Shown: piece by piece, positions 48,601 to 58,031 of the stretch | Position numbering within the stretch: the first letter of the stretch is position 1 | How the letters are laid out: each line of letters opens with the position of its first letter | Assembly: GCF_000093025.1 (NCBI RefSeq) | Contig: NC_014207.1 | Coordinates: forward strand, 1,488,001-1,552,000 | DNA length: 64,000 bases | DNA from: Methylotenera versatilis 301 | GTDB taxonomy: Bacteria > Pseudomonadota > Gammaproteobacteria > Burkholderiales > Methylophilaceae | Reading direction: 5' to 3' | Made by a program: the position numbers and the translations under genes | Notes under the pieces: generated by a model | Told to the model about the DNA's origin: nothing | The model's input: only the letters and a program-made list of their open reading frames with translations | The model's database searches: none

Positions 48601-49234
48601 CTTGAGACTGTAAGCGTGCAATTTGCTTATCCAGCTCACGCAGAATATCTTCTACTCTAATGAGATTTTCACGCGTATCTCGCAAACGTAGCTCAGTTTC
48701 GCGACGGCGTTCCTTATATTTACTAATACCAGCCGCTTCTTCTAAGAAAATACGCAATTCTTCTGGTTTAGCTTCAACAATCCGATTAATCGTATTTTGA
48801 CCAATAATGGCGTAAGCTCGACCACCTAAACCTGTGCCTAAAAACAAATCAGCCACATCGCGACGTCGCACCACAGTATTATTAATATAATAGGTTGAGC
48901 CTTTATCACGCTCAATCACGCGCTTAACTGAAATTTCTGCGTATTGGCTCCACTCGCCCGTGGCGCCGCCTAAGCTATTATCAAATATCAACTCAACACT
49001 GGCGCGTGAAATAGGCTTACGATTGCCAGATCCGTTAAAAATAACGGCATCCATACTGTCGCCACGCATTTCTTTTGCTGACGACTCGCCCAATACCCAA
49101 CGCACAGATTCCATGACGTTGGATTTACCACAACCATTAGGCCCAACGACACCCACGCGCTGACCATGGATATGCAACGTTGTTGGATCAACAAACGATT
49201 TAAAGCCAGCAAGTTTTAAGTGAGTTAAACGCAA
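45683..49234 (-). CDS. smc: Chromosome segregation protein SMC
   Basis: 1183 aa, full length. N-terminal ATPase half MRLTHLKLAGFKSFVDPTTL (in part) with Walker A GPNGCGKSN at 32-40; two long coiled coils rich in Gln/Glu/Leu; a hinge around 510-640 that is shortened and poorly conserved; C-terminal signature LLSGGEKALTALAL and Walker B FCLMDEVDAPLDD. Divergent from queF. Leads the smc-zipA-ligA-cysQ series. Confidence 0.96.
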   Translation of the reverse strand: MRLTHLKLAGFKSFVDPTTLHIHGQRVGVVGPNGCGKSNVMESVRWVLGESSAKEMRGDSMDAVIFNGSGNRKPISRASVELIFDNSLGGATGEWSQYAEISVKRVIERDKGSTYYINNTVVRRRDVADLFLGTGLGGRAYAIIGQNTINRIVEAKPEELRIFLEEAAGISKYKERRRETELRLRDTRENLIRVEDILRELDKQIARLQSQAVVAAEYHRLQAALTITKGQVWLLKKRDASAQWEKAQRQVEKLVNELEAQMASLRSNESALEVARQKNFSATEAVNQAQAKYYEANAEVSNLENQVKNTADARERMQLQLQQINTQLEKNITQQSNLQESLLNAQNELNLANTDFSAVELLVEEAREAVPALSGRYQQALTAFNASQAALTHAEQRLKLEQANIGHIARTITETNEHLQRLQQNLNGIQFPADEVLAEKEQQLAKAEAEIASLEKHAAEVLQNEQALNLSLKASRDNHLVQQRELNLLEAEIGSLNKIQQTMRNGNNEAALSSWLKNAGLDNNARIWQKVSIKAGWETALESALGARLNALTTAEISENNGLPASRPPSALSLAITSELAAANNAAASPQQNSLYSLMEKITPDLQAVLQDWLAGAYVLEEGVDANAARKGLAYGEYLVNKQGDIYTAQSVTYFGAQSILHGVLERQAQLDALVKKLPDLQKSLVVATNKVTELEQQLQTLRHEHQTRSLQLKTVTQQAHQLSMALQQLKQQQSNALQREKTLQADIALTSQKLVKLKAETALKEQLVTEISQGFQQLQHEKDAADKNRQQTELAFNEARNQLQSLERAHQEKSFNIKLNNNNINELNNKINHLLEENTSLKLRCNEVEATLAATKMEALKANLETAINNKQQQELTFVNARNQMSDCEQALQQQERMRMQNEQLLHPLRDKLEASRLSEQEARLYFEQCQAELSASQLSEAELTEHLTANGGESKLKVIDLESKRDKLVLDIEELGAVNLAAIQELETEQTRKQYLDSQCKDLTDASETLEDAIRKIDKETRGRLQATFDEANRHFMELFTTLFGGGQARLELLGEEILDTGMQVFAQPPGKKNSTIHLLSGGEKALTALALVFALFRLNPAPFCLMDEVDAPLDDSNTERFCSMVKKMSEKTQFLYVSHNKITMEMAQQLIGVTMQESGVSRIVDVDMEAAVRMMEEVAV

Positions 49235-49284
49235 ATTGAATAGAAATTATTTAAGCTAAATTTTTGTAGAATTTTATAAGCTAG

Positions 49285-49290
49285 TATAAT
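49285..49290 (+). promoter_or_regulatory. queF promoter -10 box
   Basis: Perfect TATAAT 25 bp before the queF ATG; the -35 is weak (TTGTAG with 15-bp spacing). The leader would be only about 20 nt, too short for a preQ1 riboswitch. Confidence 0.5.
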
Positions 49291-49315
49291 AACTTTTTTT
49301 AAGCAAAAACACCCT

Positions 49316-49762
49316 ATGACTACACAATCAATCGGCGGCAAACCAACCGCACAACCCACTAAAACACTAGAAACGTTTGAAAATCCAAATCAAGCACGCG
49401 ATTTCCACATTCATATGGAAATTCCTGAGTTCACCTGCCTTTGTCCAAAAACAGGTCAGCCAGATTTTGCTATCATTTATTTGGACTACATCCCAGACCA
49501 AACCTGCGTTGAGTTAAAAAGCTTAAAACTATATATGTGGTCTTTCCGTGACGAAGGCTGTTTTCACGAAGCTGTGACGAATACGATACTAGATGACCTA
49601 ATTGCAGCCACTCAACCAAAATTCATGCGGGTAACTGCCAAGTTTTATGTACGAGGCGGAGTATTTACTAATGTAGTCGCTGAACATCGTAAAGCGGGCT
49701 GGCAACCACTACCGCGCGTTGAACTCACGCAATTTGAGAGCCAATCCAATATTCGAGGCTAG
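49316..49762 (+). CDS. queF: NADPH-dependent 7-cyano-7-deazaguanine reductase QueF
   Basis: Reduces preQ0 to preQ1 in queuosine synthesis. 148 aa, the single-domain type. Nucleophile Cys43 in [12 protein letters not shown] with Asp50; [20 protein letters not shown] is the QueF motif. Starts 81 bp from the divergent smc start. Confidence 0.96.
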   Translation: MTTQSIGGKPTAQPTKTLETFENPNQARDFHIHMEIPEFTCLCPKTGQPDFAIIYLDYIPDQTCVELKSLKLYMWSFRDEGCFHEAVTNTILDDLIAATQPKFMRVTAKFYVRGGVFTNVVAEHRKAGWQPLPRVELTQFESQSNIRG

Positions 49763-49818
49763 TTTTAAAGTAATTTTGAAATAAATTCGCCACAATTCAA
49801 AAATGCTGGTGAAAATCA

Positions 49819-49847
49819 TTGACAATAGTTCGCACCATCATTAATAT
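49819..49847 (+). promoter_or_regulatory. tRNA promoter
   Basis: Perfect -35 TTGACA (49819-49824), 17-bp spacer, -10 TAATAT (49842-49847), followed by a GC-rich discriminator (GGCGCCTCGC), the form expected of a stringently controlled stable-RNA promoter. Serves tRNA-Ala and perhaps tRNA-Glu. Confidence 0.75.
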
Positions 49848-49899
49848 GGCGCCTCGCTGATGACGCAAGTAAATCACCAGCGAAATTTGATGTAGATTT

Positions 49900-49975
<76 letters not shown>

Positions 49976-50063
49976 AATAACAAAAATTACTAAAATTCTG
50001 CTTAGTTAATTAAGTGTTTTGTAGTATGATGTTGCACTTGTAATACGGTACAGAAATTCTTAG

Positions 50064-50139
50064 GTCCCCATCGTCTAGAGGCCTAGGACACCTCCCTTTC
50101 ACGGAGGCGACCGGGGTTCGAATCCCCGTGGGGACGCCA
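50064..50139 (+). tRNA. tRNA-Glu (TTC)
   Basis: 76 nt with CCA encoded. Acceptor GTCCCCA / TGGGGAC; anticodon stem CCTCC/GGAGG with loop CTTTCAC, anticodon TTC; T arm CGGGGTTCGAATCCCCG. 88 bp after tRNA-Ala, probably one transcript. Confidence 0.97.
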
Positions 50140-50446
50140 ATACAACCTTAAATGGTTGATTCGCAAATAAATCACACGCAGTAATAAGTTTCAAACTCAA
50201 GTGTTACACACAACAGCTACACTCGAGGTATGACTTTTTCTATCCAAGCGCATTAAATCATCTAAAACGATAATATCCGTTACTCTAATTTAACCAATGC
50301 TTTCGTTGTTAATACATCAATCGCAAATGTTTAGAAACCACTTGTCGCCCCTCTAGTTTCCCTTAAGAACTCTTTAGATTTCTGAATTTAACCCTCTATT
50401 TTTATCGTCATGTATCTTTTGTTTTTGATTAGCGTACAATAATCAT
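50140..50446. other. Gene-poor stretch between tRNA-Glu and the IS element
   Basis: About 300 bp. No convincing gene, RNA or long repeat. Together with the small phage-like frames around the IS element it may be the eroded edge of an inserted element. Confidence 0.4.
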
Positions 50447-50518
50447 ATGACAGATATTAATCAATCAAATAGGGGTGGTAAGCGTGTCGGGGCTGGCAGA
50501 AAGCCTTGGGGTTGTTGA
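50447..50518 (+). pseudogene. Small GAGRKP-motif frame cut by the IS element
   Basis: ATG 50447 begins MTDINQSNRGGKRVGAGRKP; the GGKRxGAGRKP pattern is common at the N-terminus of phage small terminase and related small DNA-binding proteins. After two more residues the frame crosses the left end of the IS element (50513) and stops. Downstream sequence beyond the IS does not restore an obvious continuation. I read it as the stump of a phage-type gene. Confidence 0.45.
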
Positions 50519-50599
50519 ATTGCACTCAGAATTGACCCACCTAACGATATAAATTGCACTAGAAATTGACCCACGTACCGATACTATTCTGCTCAAGCT

Positions 50600-52141
50600 A
50601 TGAGCAGGAGAATGGGAGTGATCACCGTGGAACTATTAAGTGTAATCAGACGCTGGCATTTGCGTGATCAAATGTCGATTCGTGAGATTGCTAAAAGGAC
50701 TGGCTTATCTCGCAACACCATCAAGAAATACCTGCGCAATGACATTGTTATCCCTCAATATATGGGGCAAGGACGTGTCAGCAAATTAAGTCCCTATCTA
50801 GACAAGCTGCAGCAATGGCTTAAAACCGAATCCAATCGCGGGCGTAAAGAACGGCGTAGCGTAAAGCAGCTCTATCATGACTTAGTCAAGCTGGGTTACC
50901 TTGGTTCTTATGACCGCGTGGTCGCCTATGCCAAGCAATGGCGACTGCAGCAACAGCAACTGGCTGGCACCATCGGTCGCGGTGCTTTCATTCCTCTGAC
51001 ATTCGCCCCTGGTGAAGCCTTTCAGTTCGATTGGAGCGAGGACTGGGCTATCATCGGCAACGAGCGCACGAAACTACAGGTTGCCCATTTCAAACTTGCT
51101 CACAGTCGCGCCTTTTACTTGCGGGCTTATCCACTACAAACCCATGAGATGTTGTTCGATGCACATCATCGCGCATTCTTATGCTTAGGTGGCGTTCCTA
51201 AGCGCGGCATCTACGACAACATGCGCACTGCAATTGATAAGGTTGGCCGTGGTAAACAACGCACCGTGAATGCAAGGTTTAAAGCCATGACCAGTCATTA
51301 CCTGTTTGAAGCTGAGTTCTGCAATCCAGCCTCTGGTTGGGAGAAAGGCCAAGTTGAGAAGAATGTGCAGGATGCACGACATCGGCTGTGGCATCAAGCG
51401 CCACCATTTGCCAGTTTGGAAACGCTGAACGATTGGCTGACCGAAAGCTGTATGGCCTTATGGCAGCAAATCACCCATCCGGAAGATAGACAACAAACCA
51501 TTGCAGATGTTTGGGAATTGGAGCGCCAGATGCTAATGCCCGTGCCTCAATCCTTTGATGGCTTTGTGGAGTACACCAAGCGTGTCACACCAACTTGCTT
51601 AGTCAACTTTGAACGAAATCGTTACAGTGTGCCAGCCTCTTTTGCTAATCGACATGTGAGTTTACGTGTCTATGCAGATCACTTAACCATGGTGTCAGAA
51701 ATGGCTGTCATTGCTGAACACAAACGCATCATCAATCGTCATCATCGCAGTAGCGTGACGTGTTATGAATGGCAGCACTACTTGAGTGTATTGCAGCGTA
51801 AACCTGGTGCCTTACGTAATGGCGCACCATTTACGGCATTGCCTGAGGCATTCAAGCAACTGCAAACCAAGTTATTAAAAAGAGCTGGAGGTGACAGAGA
51901 GATGGTCGAAGTACTGTCGCTGGTATTGCATTATGATCAGGCACAAGTACTCGCTGCGATTGAAGAGTCATTGGCATTAGGCGTAGCGTCTAAACCGAAC
52001 ATCCTTAATATATTAAGGCGAATGATCAGTCCTGCGCCGCCGCCATTAGCAGATACGCCGCAACGTTTGTCATTGAATGAAGAGCCTATCGCAAATGTTG
52101 AACGTTACGATGGCTTAAGGGAGGTGCGTCATGCAGCATGA
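50600..52141 (+). CDS. istA: IS21 transposase IstA
   Basis: 513 aa. N-terminal helix-turn-helix ([20 protein letters not shown]); DDE catalytic core with [19 protein letters not shown] and [11 protein letters not shown]-terminal RYSVP motif typical of IstA. Later starts (ATG 50612, GTG 50627) are possible. The stop overlaps istB. Confidence 0.94.
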   Translation: MSRRMGVITVELLSVIRRWHLRDQMSIREIAKRTGLSRNTIKKYLRNDIVIPQYMGQGRVSKLSPYLDKLQQWLKTESNRGRKERRSVKQLYHDLVKLGYLGSYDRVVAYAKQWRLQQQQLAGTIGRGAFIPLTFAPGEAFQFDWSEDWAIIGNERTKLQVAHFKLAHSRAFYLRAYPLQTHEMLFDAHHRAFLCLGGVPKRGIYDNMRTAIDKVGRGKQRTVNARFKAMTSHYLFEAEFCNPASGWEKGQVEKNVQDARHRLWHQAPPFASLETLNDWLTESCMALWQQITHPEDRQQTIADVWELERQMLMPVPQSFDGFVEYTKRVTPTCLVNFERNRYSVPASFANRHVSLRVYADHLTMVSEMAVIAEHKRIINRHHRSSVTCYEWQHYLSVLQRKPGALRNGAPFTALPEAFKQLQTKLLKRAGGDREMVEVLSLVLHYDQAQVLAAIEESLALGVASKPNILNILRRMISPAPPPLADTPQRLSLNEEPIANVERYDGLREVRHAA

Positions 52142-52904
52142 GGTGATGATGACCACTTTAAAAGGATTAAAGCTGTATGGCATGGCACAAGCGGCAGATG
52201 AGCTTCATCAACAAGGCGTACCTAGCTACGAATCAGCCCAACTCATATTAGGCAGCCTGTTAAAAGCTGAAATAGCAGAACGAGAGATACGTTCAATTAA
52301 CTATCAAGTCAAGATTGCGAAGTTTCCAGTCTATCGTGACCTGACTGGTTTTGATTTTAGCCAGAGTTCAGCAAACGAACCTTTAATTAAGCAATTGCAC
52401 CGGTGTGCCTTTACTGAAGATGCGCAGAATGTGGTACTGATTGGAGGACCTGGTACAGGTAAAACCCACTTAGCTACAGCCATTGGTGTTCAAGCGATTG
52501 AGCATCATCTAAAACGTGTACGTTTCTTCTCTACGATTGAATTGGTCAACACATTAGAGTTAGAGAAGGCTGCTGGCAAACAAGGACAATTGGCGTTTAG
52601 GCTGATGTATGTAGATCTAGTAATTTTAGATGAACTGGGATATTTACCATTCAGCCAAGCAGGTGGTGCTTTGTTGTTTCATCTACTGAGTAAGTTGTAT
52701 GAACATACCAGCGTCATTATCACGACTAATTTAGGCTTTGCTGAATGGGGTAATGTCTTTGGAGATCAAAAGATGACAACGGCATTATTAGATCGCTTAA
52801 CGCATCGATGCCATATTGTTGAAACAGGCAATGATAGCTTCCGCTATAAACACAGTACTGCACACAGTCAAAAGGAGAGAGACATCAAGATACCAACCCA
52901 ATAA
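52131..52904 (+). CDS. istB: IS21 helper ATPase IstB
   Basis: 257 aa AAA+ DnaC-like protein. Walker [10 protein letters not shown], Walker [13 protein letters not shown], sensor [16 protein letters not shown], arginine-finger region [13 protein letters not shown]. Overlaps istA by 11 bp. Assists target capture by IstA. Confidence 0.95.
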   Translation: MQHEVMMTTLKGLKLYGMAQAADELHQQGVPSYESAQLILGSLLKAEIAEREIRSINYQVKIAKFPVYRDLTGFDFSQSSANEPLIKQLHRCAFTEDAQNVVLIGGPGTGKTHLATAIGVQAIEHHLKRVRFFSTIELVNTLELEKAAGKQGQLAFRLMYVDLVILDELGYLPFSQAGGALLFHLLSKLYEHTSVIITTNLGFAEWGNVFGDQKMTTALLDRLTHRCHIVETGNDSFRYKHSTAHSQKERDIKIPTQ

Positions 52905-53022
52905 ATTTATGCTAAATTAACAGCTAAGGGTGGGTCAATTTTAAATGCAATTGGTGGGTCAGTTATTAATGCAATTCAACACCGCACTAACTCAATAACA
53001 TTTTTATAGAAAGAAATATTTT

Positions 53023-53229
53023 ATGACAACTCCAGTATTCACCTACTCAACACAGAACGGCAAACGTGTAGTCTCAGTAGATGGAAGCTTCAAGCATCCT
53101 ACAGACCGCACTACAGCTCCAGCAGGTACACATGATATTAAGACAACTCTTACAGGTGGTAAGTTAATCAGTATCGCAGGTGATTTGTATGAGCCGTTAG
53201 ATGTAGCAGCATCATTGAATAAAATCTAA
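53023..53229 (+). CDS. Small protein of unknown function next to the IS
   Basis: 68 aa (MTTPVFTYSTQNGKRVVSVD start). Rich in Thr/Lys, no membrane segment or signal. AAAGAAA lies upstream as a weak ribosome site, and a G-U containing hairpin (AAGATTCTC / GGGAGTCTT, 53246-53269) follows as a possible terminator. It looks like a small phage or plasmid protein but I do not recognise it. Confidence 0.5.
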   Translation: MTTPVFTYSTQNGKRVVSVDGSFKHPTDRTTAPAGTHDIKTTLTGGKLISIAGDLYEPLDVAASLNKI

Positions 53230-53380
53230 TAGACAAGTATTTTTAAGATTCTCTGTAAAGGGAGTCTTAGGGATGCAATATTATTAAATTAATTTATTAC
53301 TTTTGATGTGGTAAAAGCATGTGGTAAAACTGGAGACTTTAAACCCTGTAAGTGCTTGATTCTATTGACTTTAGGGTGAT

Positions 53381-53470
53381 TGGCGGAAGAGGTGAGATTC
53401 GAACTCACGGTGGGCTCGCACCCACGACAGTTTTCAAGACTGTAGCATTAAACCGCTCTGCCACTCTTCC
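53381..53470 (-). tRNA. tRNA-Ser (TGA)
   Basis: 90-nt class II tRNA read on the minus strand, CCA encoded. Acceptor GGAAGAG / CTCTTCC, anticodon loop CTTGAAA with anticodon TGA, long variable arm (CGTGGGTGCGAGCCCACCG), T arm GTGAGTTCGAATCTCAC. The 3' end faces the IS/phage-remnant region, the usual side of tRNA-targeted integration. Confidence 0.96.
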
Positions 53471-53502
53471 TTCATTTCCGCATCAATTTCAGCGAAAGCA
53501 GG

Positions 53503-53531
53503 ATTATAGCAAAGAATTTGTAATATGGAAG
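53503..53531 (-). promoter_or_regulatory. tRNA-Ser promoter
   Basis: Minus-strand TATAAT (53508-53503) with a weak -35 CTTCCA (53531-53526) at 17-bp spacing, about 33 bp before the tRNA. It sits just past the def stop codon, giving the tRNA its own promoter. Confidence 0.65.
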
Positions 53532-53533
53532 CC

Positions 53534-54082
53534 TCAATCATCAATAATATTTTGTCCGGGGAAAAACACTTCGGTATAGCCGAAATCTTTTAGATTTTTA
53601 ATTCGCATTGGATATAGCACGCCATCCAAGTGGTCACATTCGTGTTGCACTACACGAGCATGAAAGCCGCTTACTAACCTGTCGATAGGATTTCCGTATT
53701 GATCGAAGCCTGCGTAATGTAAACGCAGATAACGCGGTACTATGCCTCGCATGCCCGGCACAGATAAGCACCCTTCCCAACCATCTTCCACATCGTCACC
53801 TATTGGTGTAATAACTGGGTTGATGAGTACGGTATATGGCACTGCATCAGCATCTGGGTAACGTGGATTTTTATTTTCATCAGAAGATTTTTGGCCAAAG
53901 ATAACCACACGTAAGCTTTCGCCTATCTGCGGTGCCGCAATACCCGCGCCGTTCATTGCCTGCATGGTGTCTTCCAAATCTTGAATCAAGCTATGTAACT
54001 CAGGTGTATCAAATTTTTCAACTGGAGCGGCTTTGAGCAACAAACATGGTTCACCCATGCGTAACACTGGTTTAACTGCCAT
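53534..54082 (-). CDS. def: Peptide deformylase
   Basis: 182 aa. The three family motifs are intact: [18 protein letters not shown] and QHECDHLDG (Fe ligands Cys and two His, catalytic Glu). Not in the usual def-fmt pair, so this is probably a second deformylase of the genome. Ends 51 bp before the tRNA-Ser promoter region's -10. Confidence 0.95.
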   Translation of the reverse strand: MAVKPVLRMGEPCLLLKAAPVEKFDTPELHSLIQDLEDTMQAMNGAGIAAPQIGESLRVVIFGQKSSDENKNPRYPDADAVPYTVLINPVITPIGDDVEDGWEGCLSVPGMRGIVPRYLRLHYAGFDQYGNPIDRLVSGFHARVVQHECDHLDGVLYPMRIKNLKDFGYTEVFFPGQNIIDD

Positions 54083-54087
54083 CTTGT

Positions 54088-54849
54088 TTAAATATCCTTT
54101 TGCTTAAACCCGTTTTGTTTAACGAGTTGCGCAATAATGTTGCGAACTCGCACCATCGTTTGATTTAAATTATCGACTAACTCTTCGTATTGAATGCCGT
54201 GCAGACTATCACCGCGCCCTGCTGCGTGGTTAGCCACAGGGCAAATAGCAGCATAACTTATACCTAACTCACGAGCGAGTGCAGCCTCTGGCATACCTGT
54301 CATACCTACCATAGTAGCGCCGTCGCGCTCAAGCCTGTTGATTTCAGCGGCAGTTTCTAATCGCGGACCTTGTGTAGTGGCGTAAATGCCAGTTGTGATT
54401 AAAGTCTCGCCAATCTCTTTGGCTGCTTGCTCCCATTTGGCACGTAAGTTTGGGCAATATGGCTCAGTAAAATCAATATGCTTAACCGGTAAATCAATAC
54501 CATCAAAATATGTATTTTTTCGGCCGTGTGTGTAATCTAAAATTTGATGAGGCATGGCAATTACACCTGGCGCTAAGTCTTTATGAATACCGCCTACAGT
54601 GGCAACAGCTGCAATTTCAGTGACGCCTTGTAAATGTAAGGCTGAAATGTTGGCACGATAATTGACTTCATGCGGCGGAATGGTATGCCCGTTACCGTGA
54701 CGCGCTAAAAACACTACTTCACGACCTTCAATTTTGCCAAATATGAGTGGCTGTGAAGGCTCGCCATAGGGTGTACGTACAATCAAACGTCTTGTGATTT
54801 CTAAATTATCTAACTGAGTTAAACCTGTACCGCCAATAATTGCTAACAT
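54088..54849 (-). CDS. S-methyl-5'-thioinosine/thioadenosine phosphorylase
   Basis: 253 aa nucleoside phosphorylase of the MTAP group. [46 protein letters not shown], and [16 protein letters not shown] are conserved. The sequence resembles the Pseudomonas methylthioinosine-preferring enzyme more than eukaryotic MTAP, but I cannot fix the base preference by eye. 5 bp upstream of def in the same direction. Confidence 0.9.
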   Translation of the reverse strand: MLAIIGGTGLTQLDNLEITRRLIVRTPYGEPSQPLIFGKIEGREVVFLARHGNGHTIPPHEVNYRANISALHLQGVTEIAAVATVGGIHKDLAPGVIAMPHQILDYTHGRKNTYFDGIDLPVKHIDFTEPYCPNLRAKWEQAAKEIGETLITTGIYATTQGPRLETAAEINRLERDGATMVGMTGMPEAALARELGISYAAICPVANHAAGRGDSLHGIQYEELVDNLNQTMVRVRNIIAQLVKQNGFKQKDI

Positions 54850-54987
54850 TACTTACAACCTATCTATGTGTATATCTATCACTATGGCATGAGGAAACGT
54901 TGGTTGGCAAGTCCGAGAGGCTTTCAATTACCTTATATAACTTCAGCGAGGATAGTTAATTACAATTGAAAATATATGATTAAAACG

Positions 54988-55401
54988 TTAAGCCTTAACG
55001 GCAAACGATTTTAAAGTAGTGAAAACTTCCGTTTGAATTAACCATTCTCCATTTTCATGCATTTGCCATTTTGCTGAATAAACTCCACCCACCAAAACAA
55101 CTCTTTGATTTAGAAAGTATTTCCCCGCCCAGCTTCCACGCTCTTCAGCACATGCAAATTGCTTACGAACACTTAAACCTGTTGTTCGTCTTCTATAACA
55201 AACAATAGGGTCAGAACTAAATGATTCTGACCAGCGCCGATGCTGTTCATGTATTCCTCTTGACTGAACACCTCGTCCTGTCATCACAAAATAGTCTGGG
55301 GCAAAGAACCTACAAATTGCATCTACATCTCGATGCAAAATAGCGTCGTTATAACGTCTTCTTGCCTTGCAAATTTCGTGTTGGGGATCTAGATTTTTCA
55401 A
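54988..55401 (-). CDS. SnoaL/DUF4440-like protein
   Basis: 137 aa NTF2-fold protein. Pattern: RRRYNDAILHRDVDAICRFFAPDYFVMTG, GIHEQHRRWSESF, and a C-terminal AKWQMHENGEWLIQTEVFTTL. Such proteins are small hydrolase/isomerase-like or ligand-binding domains; no substrate is evident. 25 bp after the narL-type gene, same strand, so possibly co-transcribed. Confidence 0.8.
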   Translation of the reverse strand: MKNLDPQHEICKARRRYNDAILHRDVDAICRFFAPDYFVMTGRGVQSRGIHEQHRRWSESFSSDPIVCYRRRTTGLSVRKQFACAEERGSWAGKYFLNQRVVLVGGVYSAKWQMHENGEWLIQTEVFTTLKSFAVKA

Positions 55402-55426
55402 TTGATTAACGTCCAGCCGACTTGGT

Positions 55427-56065
55427 CTATTTTTTTCTATGTGCCCAAACGGCTGCTTCTAGCCGACTGGTTAACTTTAGCTTACTCAGCAAATGTTTGA
55501 TGTGTACTTTAACGGTTGTGTCACTGATGCCTAAAGAACGTGCAATAGTCTTATTGTTCAAGCCATTTGCCAAACACTCGAGAATTTCTCTTTCACGCTC
55601 AGTCAATGAAACCTCTTCCTCGCTTCGGCTTAAAGATGGACTAATTAGCGCGTTTTTAAGAATTTCCGTAAGGCTCTCATGTAAAACTGTAACGCCTGAC
55701 ATTGCCTTTTTTAAATTATCACAAAGGTCTTCTGGTTCCATGTCTTTTAATAAGTAGCCATCAGCACCTGCACGCAAAGCCTCGAGTAAATCCGCTTCAG
55801 CATCTGACACGGTTAGCACAATACATTTCGATTCTAGCTTTGCCTCTTTAATACGAGAGAGCGTTTCGATACCATTCATGCCCTTCATGTTTAAATCAAT
55901 CAACGCTAAATCTGGCTTCAACTGCTCTGCTAATAACAAACCCTCAGCACCAGAAGCAGCCTCGCCAATGACAACGAACGCTGGATCTGCCGAGATCATT
56001 TGACTGACGCCCCGACGGAATAAAGCGTGATCATCGATAATAATGACAGATGTAGGTTTGGTCAT
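55427..56065 (-). CDS. NarL-family response regulator
   Basis: 212 aa from ATG 56065 (GGAGAG four bases upstream; GTG 56077 is less likely). Receiver with Asp57 in LALIDLNMKGMNG, Lys in YLLKDMEP; LuxR helix-turn-helix LTEREREILECLANGLNNKT (part) ending KVHIKHLLSKLKLTSRLEAAVWA. Partner of the kinase 70 bp upstream. The target is unknown; the dmm operon is close by. Confidence 0.92.
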   Translation of the reverse strand: MTKPTSVIIIDDHALFRRGVSQMISADPAFVVIGEAASGAEGLLLAEQLKPDLALIDLNMKGMNGIETLSRIKEAKLESKCIVLTVSDAEADLLEALRAGADGYLLKDMEPEDLCDNLKKAMSGVTVLHESLTEILKNALISPSLSRSEEEVSLTEREREILECLANGLNNKTIARSLGISDTTVKVHIKHLLSKLKLTSRLEAAVWAHRKK

Positions 56066-56135
56066 ATTGCTCTCCACTTTTCTAAATTTATTTTTATTTA
56101 TGCTTTGAATTGATACTAATCTCGTTATTTATTGC

Positions 56136-57965
56136 TTATTTTGGATGAAATAACAGTCTGACACGCGTTCCACCAAGTCGCCTAGGGAGAATGTCAATTT
56201 TTCCACCTAAGCAATGTGCACGCTCCGTCATAATCGCCAAGCCGTAGTGGTGCGGCTTAGTCTTGTCAAACGCTACGCCGTTACCATCATCATCAATTGT
56301 CACTATGACGTCTCCAGATGACTGTAAAACGAGTGCAATGGTGACTTTCTCAGCGCCTGAATGTCGCACGATGTTTGACAATGCCTCTCGAACCACATGC
56401 AATAAATGAAACTCCTCATTGACGCTCAGCCGACATTCTTGCAAACGATTATCAAGCGTAATATTCAAACTTGACCTCTGTGAGAACTCTTCAATGGCTT
56501 CTTCAAGCACATGATCAAGCCCACGAACGTCCATCTGCACTCTAAATGTAGTCAGTAACTCTCGTAATTCTCGATAGGCATTATCTAAGCCCTCACGCAT
56601 ATCATTGACGATAGTATCTGCACCAGATTCAATCAATTGTGTTCCAAAGTTAGTCTGCAAACGTGCAATTTGAAACTTCATATACGACAATGACTGTGCG
56701 AGTGAGTCATGTAACTCTCTAGCTATAACCGCCCGCTCTTCTAGTAATGCCACGCGACGACTTTCCTGCTCTTTGGCTTGGAATCCCATCGACAAAGCCA
56801 ACATCTGAGCGGTTACTTCAAATAACTGTAATTCAGTGTCCTCAAAATAATGATTAGCCTCTGTCTCTAATAATAATATACCCAACCAGCCATTGGGACT
56901 TGGTAAAGGGATCGTCACGCATTGCACACATTCACCTTTAATTAATTTGGTTTCATGATTAACCAAAGTCTGATTATTACTTTCATCAAACATGTTTTCA
57001 TCAAAAGTCAGTGGCCAATAGCTAGAAAATAGCGCACGTTGCGCTGAGATTCTTGATCCTTTTTCACTAAAAACCAATGCGGCATTGCTAACGCCTAAAG
57101 TGCGCTCAAGTGAATAAAGCGTCTTTTTGATTGTAAGCTCACTCAGCCCAGAGTTTCCAATCAACTTAGTTAGTTTTAACAAAAAATCCTGAGAAAGAAT
57201 CATTTTCCGCATCTTTTCAGTACTGGTTTTATTGATCCACTTGGTTTCCACTTGAATGCCTTCAAGGCGGGCAGCCATTTCAGCTGATAACCTTTCTAGC
57301 AACTCAAACTCATCATCAAATTGCTTATTACCTTCGCTTAAAATTAAATCATTTGGAACAGAAGCGATTATTTTACCGAGTCGATTGACTAGGATGCTCC
57401 ATGACATCAACATGATGCACGCCCCTATGCAAAAAACGAGTACTAAGCAAACTAGTTGAAGTAAAGAAACTAAAGACTGCTTAATGACAATATCTTTTTC
57501 AGCAGAAGAAACAAAGTCGTCGTATGCCTTAATAACGCCTTGCCCCTTATCGACTAGTATTGCTTGGGAATCTCCATGCACTCTTGCATCAGCAAAATCT
57601 TTTCGGGCAGATAATAATTTTTTGTATGCAATATCTAACTTTGTATCTTTTTGATTTTTAGCCCATGAATATAAAACATCTTCAAATTCATTTTGACTCT
57701 CATTGAGTCGGTTAAAGATTTCTTCCTTGCGATTAAAGTTGCTTTCTAGTTGGCTTACCCCTAACTTCCAAACGGATTGATCCTGATAGGCACGATGAAT
57801 GACGGAGAGATGATCGGGAATGTAGTCAAACAAAAATAATGACCCTGCTTGCATCAACAGAACCGTCAAGACCATAGAAACAACTAATGCATGTAAATTT
57901 GCATAAAGCTTATGTTTCATGACAAATTTACGTATTAATTTAAGAATATTCAAAATATTTTGCAT
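56136..57965 (-). CDS. NarX-type sensor histidine kinase
   Basis: 609 aa. Two membrane helices (about 27-47 and 165-187) enclose a periplasmic domain of about 115 residues; then HAMP-like linker, GAF-like region (about 260-395), HisKA_3 with His419 in RAVIARELHDSLAQSL, and HATPase (REALSNIVRHSGAEKV, DDDGNGVAF). The periplasmic part is not a recognisable nitrate P-box domain, so nitrate sensing should not be assumed. The start overlaps the divergent PAS gene region. Confidence 0.88.
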   Translation of the reverse strand: MQNILNILKLIRKFVMKHKLYANLHALVVSMVLTVLLMQAGSLFLFDYIPDHLSVIHRAYQDQSVWKLGVSQLESNFNRKEEIFNRLNESQNEFEDVLYSWAKNQKDTKLDIAYKKLLSARKDFADARVHGDSQAILVDKGQGVIKAYDDFVSSAEKDIVIKQSLVSLLQLVCLVLVFCIGACIMLMSWSILVNRLGKIIASVPNDLILSEGNKQFDDEFELLERLSAEMAARLEGIQVETKWINKTSTEKMRKMILSQDFLLKLTKLIGNSGLSELTIKKTLYSLERTLGVSNAALVFSEKGSRISAQRALFSSYWPLTFDENMFDESNNQTLVNHETKLIKGECVQCVTIPLPSPNGWLGILLLETEANHYFEDTELQLFEVTAQMLALSMGFQAKEQESRRVALLEERAVIARELHDSLAQSLSYMKFQIARLQTNFGTQLIESGADTIVNDMREGLDNAYRELRELLTTFRVQMDVRGLDHVLEEAIEEFSQRSSLNITLDNRLQECRLSVNEEFHLLHVVREALSNIVRHSGAEKVTIALVLQSSGDVIVTIDDDGNGVAFDKTKPHHYGLAIMTERAHCLGGKIDILPRRLGGTRVRLLFHPK

Positions 57966-58031
57966 ATTTGCTCTGGTTCTTTTTATACTCTAATACTGTC
58001 ATATTACAGCTTCAAAATTGGGCATAACGTA

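Larger units (their letters stand above)
50513..52981 (+). mobile_element. IS21-family insertion sequence, complete
   Basis: 2469 bp with istA and istB. Ends are inverted repeats beginning TGTTGAATTGCA and ending TGCAATTCAACA (TGT...ACA). Each end carries two copies of an AATTG...TTGACCCAC(C/G)-type repeat (left copies near 50517-50543 and 50552-50575; right near 52930-52975), the multiple transposase sites typical of IS21. Flanking bases (GGGGT on the left, CCGCA on the right) do not form a target duplication. Both genes are intact, so the element may be active. Confidence 0.93.

Noticed and set aside
49235-49315. preQ1 riboswitch before queF
   Set aside because: The likely -10 is 25 bp from the ATG, leaving about 20 nt of leader, and the preQ1 pseudoknot sequence is absent.
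53352-53579. Apparent 75-aa protein on the plus strand
   Set aside because: It is the antisense reading of tRNA-Ser plus the end of def; the GEIRTHGG...ALNRSATLP string is a well-known artefact of tRNA-Ser genes.
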